From NCBI GenBank assembly GCA_900538555.1, contig UPYI01000021.1, positions 1 through 45,853 of the forward strand: 45,853 nt of DNA. The letters run 5' to 3'. This stretch comes from an uncultured Porphyromonadaceae bacterium (lineage in GTDB: Bacteria; Bacteroidota; Bacteroidia; Bacteroidales; Barnesiellaceae). The stretch's first letter is position 1. Every line of letters starts with the position of its first letter. Both the position numbers and the translations under genes were made by a program. Shown one piece after another: positions 33,102 to 42,900 of this stretch. The notes below the pieces were generated by a model. That model made no database searches. It was not told where the DNA came from and saw only the letters and a program-made list of their open reading frames with translations.

Positions 33102-35030
33102 ATGGATTACGGTTTTGTCAGGGTAGCTGCGGCTATCCCTCCGGTATCGGTAGCCGATTGCCGGGCGAATGTCGAAGGAATTATCGGTTTGATGAACGAA
33201 GCAGCGGCTCGGGGTGTGCAGTTGGTTGTATTTCCCGAACTCTCGATTACGGCATATACGTGCGGCGACTTGTTCGGTCATCGTCTTTTATTGGATGAGG
33301 CGGAACATTCCCTGCAATATTTGTTGGAGCAGACCGCCTCTCTTCCGCTTCTTTCGGTCGTAGGGATGCCGGTTGCCTCGGCAACTCGAATATACAATTG
33401 TGCGGTTGTATTTTCCGGTGGCAAAATACGGGGTGTAGTACCCAAAACATATATACCCAATTACAATGAATTTTATGAAGCCCGCTGGTTTACATCCGGC
33501 GCCGATGCCGATTTTGATGAAATCACCTTGTGCGGGCAACAAGTACCGTTCGGGACGAATCTGCTTTTCCGTTTCGGTCGGGCTACGTTGGGTGTTGAAC
33601 TTTGCGAAGATCTTTGGACGCCTTGTCCGCCGAGTTCGTACCATGCCCTGCAAGGAGCGGATATAATCGCCAATTTATCGGCGAGCGACGAGTTGATCGG
33701 GAAGCACGATTATTTGCTTTCGCTCTTGAAACAACAATCGGCACGCTGTCGTGCGGCTTATATCTATGCCTCATCGGGATTCGGCGAATCATCTACCGAT
33801 TTGGTTTTTGCCGGAAATGCGATTGTTGCCGAATGTGGGACGGTCGTGGCGGAATCCGAACGTTTCTCGTTCGAACCGCAATTGGTGGTTACCGAGGTCG
33901 ATGTCGAGCGTTTGCAGGGCGAACGTTGCGTAACAAATACTTTTTCTTCGGCATCGGTTGCCGGCAAACCTTATCATACGGTCGATTGTAGCGATATACC
34001 GGTAGTTCCGGTTCATTACACCCGTACGGTGGCTCCGCATCCGTTTGTGCCGTCTCATCCCGAGACATTGGATCGACGTTGCCGCGAGATACTCGACATC
34101 CAGATTTCCGGACTGGCAAAACGGCTGTTGCATACGCATGCCCGTACTGCGGTGATCGGCATATCCGGCGGTCTCGATTCCACATTGGCGTTGTTGGTGT
34201 GTGTACAGGCATTCGATAAACTTTCCATTCCGCGCGACCGCATCGTCGGAGTTACCATGCCCGGGTTCGGCACGACCGACCGCACGTATCAAAATGCGAT
34301 CGGGTTGATGCAGGCGTTAGGAGTAACCGTGCGCGAGATTCCTATTCGCGAAGCCTGCATACAGCATTACAAAGACATTAACCATGACATAGCGGTGCAC
34401 GATGTAACCTACGAAAATTCGCAGGCTCGCGAACGCACGCAAATATTGATGGACATCGCCAACCAGACCAATGGTATGGTGATCGGTACGGGCGACCTTT
34501 CCGAACTGGCTTTGGGGTGGGCAACCTACAATGGCGACCACATGTCCATGTACGCAGTGTCGGCTGGAATCCCGAAAACGTTGGTAAAGTATCTCGTCGC
34601 ATGGGTGGCACGCCATCGTATCGAAGATGCGGCACGGGCAATCTTGCTCGATATTGTCGATACCCCCATTAGTCCCGAGCTGATTCCGGCAGATGAGCAG
34701 GGCAATATCACGCAAAAGACCGAAGACCTCGTGGGTCCGTACGAACTGCACGATTTTTTCCTATATTATATGTTGCGGTTCGGATTCCGTCCGGCGAAGA
34801 TTTACTATTTAGCCATGCGGGCCCGGTTCGATCAACCGTACGATGCTGCCACCATCAAGAAATGGCTGACGATTTTCATGCGTCGTTTCTTTAATCAACA
34901 GTTCAAACGCTCCTGCTTGCCCGACGGACCGAAGGTCGGTTCGGTCGCTATCTCTCCGCGGGGAGATTGGCGTATGCCGAGCGATGCCTCTTCTGCCATG
35001 TGGCTTCGGGAGTGCGAATCGTTGGAATAG
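33102..35030 (+). CDS. nadE: glutamine-dependent NAD+ synthetase
   Basis: 642 residues with two domains. The N-terminal nitrilase-type amidase has Glu46 (VFPELSITAYTCG), Lys near 121 (PKTYIPNYNEFYE) and Cys near 172 (ELCEDLW). The C-terminal synthetase has the pyrophosphate loop GISGGLDSTLAL near 349 and GTGDLSELALGW. It converts deamido-NAD to NAD using glutamine ammonia. The stop is TAG, which shows that TAG terminates host genes. A RES-type NAD-degrading gene lies in the island, but no functional link is implied. Confidence 0.95.
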   Translation: MDYGFVRVAAAIPPVSVADCRANVEGIIGLMNEAAARGVQLVVFPELSITAYTCGDLFGHRLLLDEAEHSLQYLLEQTASLPLLSVVGMPVASATRIYNCAVVFSGGKIRGVVPKTYIPNYNEFYEARWFTSGADADFDEITLCGQQVPFGTNLLFRFGRATLGVELCEDLWTPCPPSSYHALQGADIIANLSASDELIGKHDYLLSLLKQQSARCRAAYIYASSGFGESSTDLVFAGNAIVAECGTVVAESERFSFEPQLVVTEVDVERLQGERCVTNTFSSASVAGKPYHTVDCSDIPVVPVHYTRTVAPHPFVPSHPETLDRRCREILDIQISGLAKRLLHTHARTAVIGISGGLDSTLALLVCVQAFDKLSIPRDRIVGVTMPGFGTTDRTYQNAIGLMQALGVTVREIPIREACIQHYKDINHDIAVHDVTYENSQARERTQILMDIANQTNGMVIGTGDLSELALGWATYNGDHMSMYAVSAGIPKTLVKYLVAWVARHRIEDAARAILLDIVDTPISPELIPADEQGNITQKTEDLVGPYELHDFFLYYMLRFGFRPAKIYYLAMRARFDQPYDAATIKKWLTIFMRRFFNQQFKRSCLPDGPKVGSVAISPRGDWRMPSDASSAMWLRECESLE

Positions 35031-35076
35031 GGTAGGAGTTGTATCGCGGAAATAACAGGAAATTAAAAACGCCGAT

Positions 35077-35925
35077 ATGGAACAGACCGATCACCGGACA
35101 ACCGGACCGATAAGGATGATTTTCAACTACAACGACATCTTTTTCAGCTTCTTCTATGACGATGAGGCGGCTTGCATTCATCGTTCGCGTGAGTATGCGA
35201 TGAACTATGTCTATTCCGGGGAGATGGTTCTCGACAATGGCAAGGAGCAGATACATGTCGGCAAAGGGGAGTGTGTTTTTATCCCGCGCGACCATCACAT
35301 TACCCTATATAAGAAAACCTGCAATGGCGAACGTTATTGCGGAATCTTTCTGAACTTTACCCGACAGTTCCTGCGCGAGATGTTCGGACAATTCGGAAAA
35401 CAACCGGTATCACTCTCTACGCCTGAATTCGCTACCGGCGGAGCCGTCAAGTTGCCCCGTACTGCCGAGATAGCCAGCCTTTTTGCATCCATGACACCTT
35501 ATTTCGATCCGGACGTAAAACCGAAGGACGATTTCATGAATCTGAAACTGCAAGAAGGATTGCTCGCTTTATTGCATATCGACGAGTGTTTCGCTTCGTT
35601 GCTGTTCGACTTCAACGAACCGTGGAAGATAGATATTCTCGATTTCATGAATCGGAACTATATGTATGAATTTACGCTCGAAGAAATGGCGCACTATACG
35701 GGCAGGAGTCTGGCTACGTTTAAACGCGATTTTAAAAAGATCAGCGACCTTACTCCCGGGAAATGGTTGATTCGCAAACGCCTCGAAGTCGCTTATGCCC
35801 GGCTGAAAGAAGAGGGCACACGGATCGTGGATGTTTCTGCCGAGGTCGGATTTAAGAACCCCTCCCATTTTTCTACTGCGTTCAAAAAGCAGTACGGTAT
35901 ATCGCCTACGTCCGTTTCGGTTTGA
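35077..35925 (+). CDS. AraC-family transcriptional regulator
   Basis: 282 residues. The N-terminal cupin-like sensor region includes EMVLDNGKEQIHVGKGECVF and IPRDHHITLYKK. The C-terminal double HTH reads FTLEEMAHYTGRSLATFKRD (about 193-212), then GTRIVDVSAEVGFKNPSHFS and FKKQYGISP, the AraC signature. It may control the hydrolase gene 140 bases downstream, but no operator is visible. Confidence 0.88.
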   Translation: MEQTDHRTTGPIRMIFNYNDIFFSFFYDDEAACIHRSREYAMNYVYSGEMVLDNGKEQIHVGKGECVFIPRDHHITLYKKTCNGERYCGIFLNFTRQFLREMFGQFGKQPVSLSTPEFATGGAVKLPRTAEIASLFASMTPYFDPDVKPKDDFMNLKLQEGLLALLHIDECFASLLFDFNEPWKIDILDFMNRNYMYEFTLEEMAHYTGRSLATFKRDFKKISDLTPGKWLIRKRLEVAYARLKEEGTRIVDVSAEVGFKNPSHFSTAFKKQYGISPTSVSV

Positions 35926-36065
35926 CGATATTGTATGTAATATGAACTTTTCAGTAACACGTTTTGAGCCTCACAGCAATGCCGTTGTGGGGCTTTGTTT
36001 TTACATTTGTCCTGTCAGATTCTTTTCAGGAATCGACGAATTGTATTTGATTTATAATGTAGGCA

Positions 36066-37142
36066 ATGATGAAAACAATGGGTTTAAAACGGGCGATTAT
36101 TCCGATACTGATGGCGGGGTTATTCTCCGCTTGTATGGACAACACGACGAATCAAAAGACAAATGATAATATGGAAACATTGAAATTGACTTCCGAATGG
36201 GACAAGGTTTTCCCGAAAAGTGAAAAAGTGAATCACAGTAAAGTGACTTTCCGCAACCGCTACGGCATCACGCTTGCCGCCGATCTGTATGTACCGGTGG
36301 CTGCCGAAGGCAAATTACCTGCGGTAGCAGTCAGCGGTCCGTTCGGCGCGGTGAAAGAACAATCCTCTGGATTGTATGCACAGACACTGGCGGAACGCGG
36401 GTTTCTGACAATTGCGTTCGACCCTTCCTATATCGGCGAGAGTGGCGGTGAACCCCGTTATGTTGCGTCGCCCGACATCAATACCGAAGATTTTTGTGCG
36501 GCGGTAGATTATCTTACTACACGCGAAGATGTCGATCCCGAACGCATCGGTATACTTGGTATTTGCGGTTGGGGAGGCATGGCAATCAATGCGGCGGCTA
36601 TCGACACCCGTATCAAGGCTACGGTTACTTCTACCATGTACGACATGAGCAGGGTGACGGCAAACGGCTATTTCGATTCGCTGGATGCCGATCAGCGTTA
36701 CGAACTCCGCCGGCAGCTCAATGCGCAACGCACAGCCGATGCCCGTTCCGGATCGTATGCCCTTGCCGGAGGAGTGGTAGATCCGCTGCCCGATGACGCT
36801 CCGTGGTTTGTAAAAGACTATTACGATTATTATAAGACCGGACGCGGTTATCACAAACGTTCGCTCAATTCCAACGGAGGTTGGAATGTCACGTCCGCGC
36901 TTTCGTTTGTCAATATGCCCCTGTTGTCGTATGCCGACGAAATTCGCAGTGCCGTACTCGTCATACACGGGGAGAAAGCCCATTCCCGTTATTTCAGCGA
37001 AGATGCGTTTAAGAAGCTGAAAGGCGACAACAAGAAGTTACTGATTATTCCCGGAGCCACTCATGTCGATCTATACGATTGTCGGGCTGGGGTGATACCG
37101 TTCGACCAAATAGAGGCATTCTTCTACGAATACCTCCGCTGA
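36066..37142 (+). CDS. lipoprotein alpha/beta hydrolase with a GxCxG nucleophile elbow
   Basis: 358 residues. The N-terminal hydrophobic segment ends in LFSAC, a lipobox with Cys at 22 or 23. YGITLAADLYVP and VSGPFGAVKEQSSG lead into the hydrolase fold. The nucleophile elbow is GICGWGG near 167, with Cys in place of the common Ser, as in dienelactone hydrolase. VLVIHGEKAHSR and GATHVDLYD supply the acid/His region. Substrate unknown. An in-frame ATG at 36078 is an alternative start. Confidence 0.82.
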   Translation: MMKTMGLKRAIIPILMAGLFSACMDNTTNQKTNDNMETLKLTSEWDKVFPKSEKVNHSKVTFRNRYGITLAADLYVPVAAEGKLPAVAVSGPFGAVKEQSSGLYAQTLAERGFLTIAFDPSYIGESGGEPRYVASPDINTEDFCAAVDYLTTREDVDPERIGILGICGWGGMAINAAAIDTRIKATVTSTMYDMSRVTANGYFDSLDADQRYELRRQLNAQRTADARSGSYALAGGVVDPLPDDAPWFVKDYYDYYKTGRGYHKRSLNSNGGWNVTSALSFVNMPLLSYADEIRSAVLVIHGEKAHSRYFSEDAFKKLKGDNKKLLIIPGATHVDLYDCRAGVIPFDQIEAFFYEYLR

Positions 37143-37296
37143 CGGCTTGTACGTGTTTTGTGAGTGATGGCGATGTGTCTGCAACTGAGACGCATCGCTT
37201 TTGCTTTGAAATATCGTTATTCGGTGAAAAGATGCAAAAATAAAGTAATACCGGCAATTTACATTCGATAAGATTGTCGTATGGCTTGTTCTTGTT

Positions 37297-37304
37297 TATA
37301 TTTG
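37297..37304 (+). promoter_or_regulatory. -7 box TATATTTG of the SDR-uxuA operon
   Basis: TATATTTG fits TAnnTTTG exactly, about 95 bases before the SDR start. Confidence 0.5.
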
Positions 37305-37399
37305 TATTGCCTAAGTCGTATCCCGGCACAGACAATCGATTCGGGTCGGTAGCTTTGTCCTCGATGCGTATGGGGTAGACAATAAAAACTCGATATACA

Positions 37400-38212
37400 A
37401 TGAACAAACTATTCGACATTTCCCGGCGGACGGTGGTAATGACCGGAGCGACCGGGGTCTTGGGGCGATCCATATCCCTTTATCTGGCGCAGGAAGGCGC
37501 GATTATGATTCTGTTAGGACGAAACCGCGAACGGGGCGAGGCGTTGTCGAAGGCTATCGCCGATGCGGGTGGGGAATCCCTGTTCCTCTGTTGCGATGTA
37601 CTCGATCGTTCGTCGCTCGAACGATGCCGCGACGAAATACTGGCACGTTACGGGCATATCGACGTGTTGCTCAATGCTGCGGGAGGAAATATGCCGGGTG
37701 CGACGATTCCGGTCGATAAAACCTTTTTCGATATGTCTGCCGACGATTTCAAAAAGGTGGTAGATCTCAACCTGCTGGGTACGGTGTTGCCTTCGCAGGT
37801 ATTTGCCGGGAATATGGCGGAGCGGAAACAGGGCGTAATTGTCAATTTTAGTTCCGAGTCGGCTTTGCGACCGCTGACCCGTATTGCCGGCTATACATCG
37901 GCAAAAGCAGCCGTGCAACAATTTACGCGTTATATGGCAGTGGAAATGGCTTCCAAGTTCGGCGACGGCATACGGGTAAATGCCATAGCTCCGGGATTTT
38001 TCCTTACCGAGCAGAACCGCACTTTGCTCACCGAGCCCGACGGTTCGTTTACCGCAAGGGGGAAAGCGGTTATCGCACATACGCCTTTCGGGCGGTTCGG
38101 TTCTCCCGACGAGTTGTGCGGTACGATCCACTATCTCATTAGCGATGCCTCCAAATTCGTTACGGGAACAGTCGTTGTTGTCGATGGCGGTTTCGATTCA
38201 TTCAGTATATAA
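37400..38212 (+). CDS. SDR-family oxidoreductase, probable D-mannonate oxidoreductase
   Basis: 270 residues of a classical short-chain dehydrogenase. TGATGVLGRSIS near 16-27 is the NAD(P) loop, NAAGG near 93 follows, and YTSAKAAVQQF holds the catalytic Tyr-x3-Lys. VVVDGGFDSFS ends the fold. It sits 13 bases before uxuA, so by context it reduces fructuronate to mannonate, replacing UxuB of E. coli. The specific substrate is inferred from the neighbour, not from sequence. Confidence 0.85.
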   Translation: MNKLFDISRRTVVMTGATGVLGRSISLYLAQEGAIMILLGRNRERGEALSKAIADAGGESLFLCCDVLDRSSLERCRDEILARYGHIDVLLNAAGGNMPGATIPVDKTFFDMSADDFKKVVDLNLLGTVLPSQVFAGNMAERKQGVIVNFSSESALRPLTRIAGYTSAKAAVQQFTRYMAVEMASKFGDGIRVNAIAPGFFLTEQNRTLLTEPDGSFTARGKAVIAHTPFGRFGSPDELCGTIHYLISDASKFVTGTVVVVDGGFDSFSI

Positions 38213-38225
38213 AAACACATACGAT

Positions 38226-39401
38226 ATGATACTTTGCGAACAGACATGGCGTTGGTATGGTCCGGACGATCCGGTCGCATTGCAGGATATACGCCAGACC
38301 GGAGCAACCGGTATAGTGACGGCTTTGCATCACATACCCAATGGTGAGGTGTGGAGTGTGGAGGAGATCGAAAAAAGAAAACGGATGATAGAAGATGCCG
38401 GATTGACTTGGTCGGTGGTAGAGAGTGTTCCTGTACACGAACATATCAAGACACAGACCGGCAACTTCCGCCAATATATCGACAATTATAAGGAAAGCAT
38501 CCGCAATCTGGCACGTTGCGGAATCCGCACTGTTACATACAACTTCATGCCCGTACTCGACTGGACGCGCACCGATCTGGCATATACCATGCCCGACGGA
38601 TCGAAGGCGTTACGTTTCGAGAGGGCGGCATTTATGGCGTTCGATCTCTATATACTGAAACGCCCCGGAGCCGGGCTCGATTATACCGAAGAAGAAAAAC
38701 ACCGGGCTTACGAACGGTTCAAGCAAATGAGCGAAACCGAAAAGGAGAGGTTGGTACGCAATATGATAGCCGGGTTGCCCGGTTCGGAAGAAAGTTTTAC
38801 CCTGCAACAATTTCAGGAAGCACTCGACCGGTATCACGACATCGATGCCGATCGGCTTCGTTCGCATCTGGTCTATTTCCTGCGCGAGATCGTACCCGTT
38901 GCCGATGAGGTCGGGGTACGGTTGGCGATCCATCCCGACGATCCGCCGTATTCCATATTGGGGTTGCCCCGCATACTCAGTACCGAGGCGGATTTTGTAA
39001 AACTCGTCGAAGCTGTGCCCGGCATTTCGAACGGACTTTGCCTTTGCACCGGTTCGTTCGGTGTACGTTCCGACAACGATCTGGCGGGAATGATGGATCG
39101 TTTGGGCGATCGCATCTACTTTGTTCATTTGCGGAGTACGCAACGCGATGCCGAAGGCAACTTCTTTGAAGCCAATCACCTCGAAGGAGACGTGGACATG
39201 TATCGCGTCATGAAAAATCTGTTGCTGTTGCAGCAACGCCGGGGTGAATCGATACCCTTACGTCCCGATCACGGGCATCAGATGATCGACGATTTGAAGA
39301 AACAGACCAATCCGGGGTATTCCTGTCTGGGGCGTCTGCGCGGATTGGCAGAGTTGCGCGGATTGGAAAAAGGCATTGCCGGGTCGTTGCAGGACCGGTA
39401 A
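38226..39401 (+). CDS. uxuA: mannonate dehydratase
   Basis: 391 residues from ATG 38226 (a longer frame reading upstream has no support). CEQTWRWYGPDDPV, TGIVTALHHIPNGEVW, LAIHPDDPPYSILGLPRI and LCLCTGSFGVRSDNDL are UxuA hallmarks with the metal-binding His and Cys residues. PLRPDHGHQMIDD is near the end. It dehydrates D-mannonate to 2-keto-3-deoxygluconate in hexuronate catabolism, in operon with the SDR gene. Confidence 0.95.
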   Translation: MILCEQTWRWYGPDDPVALQDIRQTGATGIVTALHHIPNGEVWSVEEIEKRKRMIEDAGLTWSVVESVPVHEHIKTQTGNFRQYIDNYKESIRNLARCGIRTVTYNFMPVLDWTRTDLAYTMPDGSKALRFERAAFMAFDLYILKRPGAGLDYTEEEKHRAYERFKQMSETEKERLVRNMIAGLPGSEESFTLQQFQEALDRYHDIDADRLRSHLVYFLREIVPVADEVGVRLAIHPDDPPYSILGLPRILSTEADFVKLVEAVPGISNGLCLCTGSFGVRSDNDLAGMMDRLGDRIYFVHLRSTQRDAEGNFFEANHLEGDVDMYRVMKNLLLLQQRRGESIPLRPDHGHQMIDDLKKQTNPGYSCLGRLRGLAELRGLEKGIAGSLQDR

Positions 39402-39424
39402 TTGTGGTTGGCAATATAATTGAG

Positions 39425-39466
39425 AGGGGTTGTGTCGAAATGCAAGTTTTCGATGCAACCCCTTTA
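39425..39466 (+). terminator. terminator after uxuA
   Basis: AGGGGTTG (39425-39432) pairs with CAACCCCT (39456-39463), with an inner TCGAAA/TTTCGA helix, then T residues. Confidence 0.85.
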
Positions 39467-39518
39467 AAGTATGTCGGAATGATTAAGATGCAAGATATGC
39501 TATCAGACCCATTACGCA

Positions 39519-39878
39519 TCAGTCGTTGGGACGGGTATAGACCGATAAGGTTTCGCCGCGTTTTACAATCAGGCTGTCGGATGTCAGGCGGACAACGGTC
39601 AGCGTATCGCAAAATTCGATAGTCTGGTGATTTCCGATGCTTTCACCTTGCAAGATCAACAGATTGTCGGTACGTTTCCACGAACGATATTTCAACGTAG
39701 CCATCTGTATGGACGAAGCATTCCCTCCTTTTTCGAGCAGGAAGCCCTGTACCGTTTCCGGCATTCCGGGAACAGGTTCTACCCACGCTCCGTTTATTTT
39801 GTCGGTATGGTTGCAAGCCGAAGCCAAAAGGATGAGACCGGTTGCGGCAATGGCTTTAAATGAATATTTGTGTAGCAT
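39519..39878 (-). CDS. small lipoprotein, lipocalin-like
   Basis: 119 residues. A signal peptide ends in the lipobox LLASAC (Cys at 22). NGAWVEPVPGMPETVQGFLL and repeated beta-strand patterns follow, as in the small lipocalin-like lipoproteins of Bacteroidetes. Probably outer-membrane attached; ligand unknown. It lies 26 bases behind tamB on the same strand and may be co-transcribed. Confidence 0.75.
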   Translation of the reverse strand: MLHKYSFKAIAATGLILLASACNHTDKINGAWVEPVPGMPETVQGFLLEKGGNASSIQMATLKYRSWKRTDNLLILQGESIGNHQTIEFCDTLTVVRLTSDSLIVKRGETLSVYTRPND

Positions 39879-39904
39879 GACAATATATGATTTTGTAATA
39901 AGTT

Positions 39905-42900
39905 TTACATTTCCGCAATCGGGCGGGTGTTCTCGGGCTCGGTAGCGGAACTGTCCTTTTTATTCTTTCGGTTTTTCTTTTTCTTTTTTTTCTTCGATTG
40001 GGAATCGTTCGAAATGGCTTCTGACGAGGCGTTTTCCGCCTTCTCCGTTTCGCTTCTCCGACGGGAGAACTGATCGCGCCATTTGATATCGAACAACTCT
40101 TTCCATGTCGTGAAATCGCGTTTGAATAGGATACCCACGCCCTGTGTCGTCAAAGCCGATTTGATATAATAGTTCTGATCGTTGTAATGGTTATACGCTT
40201 TCAGTCGCAGATTGCCGTTGCGAGTCAGCAAATATTCCAGATCGAAGTCACCGATAAAACTGTTGTTGTTCATCGTGTTGTCCCGATACCCGAGGTTTCC
40301 GTTGAACAACAGCCGGTTGTTGAGCAATTGGCTCGACAAAGCCACCTCCACTTCTACGTCGGAGAAATCGCCCTTTTCGCTGCGCACGTTCGGTGCGATA
40401 TTCCAGTTGCCGCTGATCTGACCGAGAATGCTGCTCAACTGGGCGGAAAGCGTGGAGGAGGCTACCGAAACGAATTCACTGCCGGTATTCCGGTCGGTTT
40501 CCATATAGTCGGGCGTATAGAATTTGTTGATTGCCAACAAGTAGATGATCTGCCGGTTCATCATGTCGTCGGTACTGATGATACTTTTCACACGCCGGTC
40601 TATATCTTGTGTCAGGGTAGGGAAGGCAATATCGAAACTCAGGTCGGGATGTTCGATACCGCCCGTTACATTCAGTATGGTCTGTACGGGTACGTTGGTA
40701 CGGGTCAGTTCCTTTTCCGTAGCGAACGATGCGTCCAGGTCGGTGAGGCTGGCGGTCAGTGAATAGATGGCGCTGATGTCGAGTGTGGCGGACATCGGGT
40801 CGCCGGTGAACGATACCGAACTCCCCGATTTGATCGAGAAATCCCGCGAAATCACATCTTGCAGATTGAAGTTGTAGCTGCCTTGATTCAACGTGTAGTT
40901 GCCGTACATTTTCATATCGTTGTTGAGCCCGTCGTATTCGAGCAGGATACTGCCTTCGCCGTTTGCCTTGATCATATCGCCTGTTTGCGGATCCATCACC
41001 AGATACATCGTTGCTTCCGGGGTAGCTTCTATCTGCAAAGCCATTCTTAGCCGGGCTTTCTTTTCGTCGCTCTCCTCTTCGTATTCGATATCCTCCTCTA
41101 TTGGTTCCGGCTCTTTTTCGGGAGTTTCTGCATATTTGTCCTTGAAGGTAATGAAATCGAAATCGCCGGCACTTTGCGTTCCGGACAAAACGAAAGTGAA
41201 TTTCGATTTGTCGCGGGTGGCTACATTCACGTCGATCAAAGTGTTTTCCGAATCGCCGCTGATAGTAGCTCCTCCCGACGCATACAACGTGCCGAAATAG
41301 GTAGGGCTCATCGCTTCCGTTACATCATACCCCAAAAAGTTCCGGGCATCCCGGATGCGGAAATCGTATTTCAGGTCTTTGAAGAACTTATGTTCCAGCC
41401 AACCCGATGCCGAAGCCGTGTGCTTGTTCTTGTCCGATAAGGTCACATCGTCGAACCAGATACGGGTAGGGGTCAGATGGACGCTGTCTGTAAGTGTGTA
41501 GACCGTATTCAGATAACCTATGCCCAGTGCTACATCATTCAGGAATGCATCGCCGCTTACGGTCAAAGTCTTGAATTTACCGAAGAAATCGATATGGCCG
41601 CTTGCCCTGCCGTGCACCTTGTCCATGATCGAGGCAAGGAACGGTTGCAGGAAATCGATTTTCAGTTCGTGCGGGTCGAACGACAGGGACAACGAGTCTT
41701 TGGTCGGGAAAATATGCCCGTCTACGTGGGTGTATCGGGTGCTGTCCTCCATGACTGTGCCCCGCATCAGGATTCCTTGATTTTCGTGATTCCATGTGCT
41801 GTATAACCGCAGGCTCCCCAATGTCGTACCGTTGTATGCGAACTGCTGTACGTCGAACCGTTCGGTTTCGAACTTCGGAATTTTGGAGAACAGGTCGGTG
41901 ATTACGAAGTCGCCCGTAGCCCAGCCGCCGAAGTCTACGAACCGGATGTTCAGCGGATCGAATATATAGTCCAGATTTACATCGCGTAGCTGCAACTGTA
42001 TCGAATCGTTCGGGTTGCTCGATGCGTCGCCGTCTATCCGCAGGTATTGCTGTTGGTGCGAAACTTCGAAATCATCGATTTGCAGTTTCCCGTCGCAGAA
42101 CTTTACGGTAGAAGGCAATACGTTCCATATCGTATCGTTGAATACGAACTCGCTGGGGTTGATCTGCACATCTACCGACAACTGTCCCGATTCGTCGTCT
42201 TTCGAAAAACGGGTGCTGGTGTTGAACTTGCCGTTGAAATTCTTCTCCACATCCTGTTTCCATCCGACTGTGACGTTCATTTTGTCCGGCTCGGCGTTTC
42301 CGTACAAGTTCAGCATATTTCGGATTCCCTTTTTACTGAACATATTTACTTCGATCGACAATTCGGCATTGTTCGGTTCTTTCTGTGCCCGGAAGAACAG
42401 GTCTTCGAACCGTTTCCTTTTGATTCGGAATCCGGGCGAGGAGACCGTGAAATTCGCCTCTTGCAAGTTGTCGTTCAGGTATCCTTCCACTGCGATCTGG
42501 TGGGTGGCCTTGAACGGAATTTGCATGATCTCTTCAATGCCCGTATTCGGTTCGAACATGAATTGATAGTAGAACGAATTGTTCGAATGTGTCGGTACGG
42601 TGGTATTGGTTGCGCTCGGAATCAACTCTTCGTAGATTTGCAAAAGGGAATTTTTGAATGTCTTGAACGAATATTCCCCTTCGATATACCCGTTCAACAT
42701 ATCCGAACTGAGTACGATCGATTGCGGATTCTGTCGGTTGTGGGCTTCGATAGCGAAACGATCTAAAAAATAAGTGCGTTTGGAATTTTCGAACGACAGG
42801 CTGTCGATCATCAGAATACCTTCCGAATTGTCGAGGCTGTTTCCGGTAAACTCCGCATCCAGATCGAACGACAATTTATGTCCCTTGAATTTCTTCGGAA

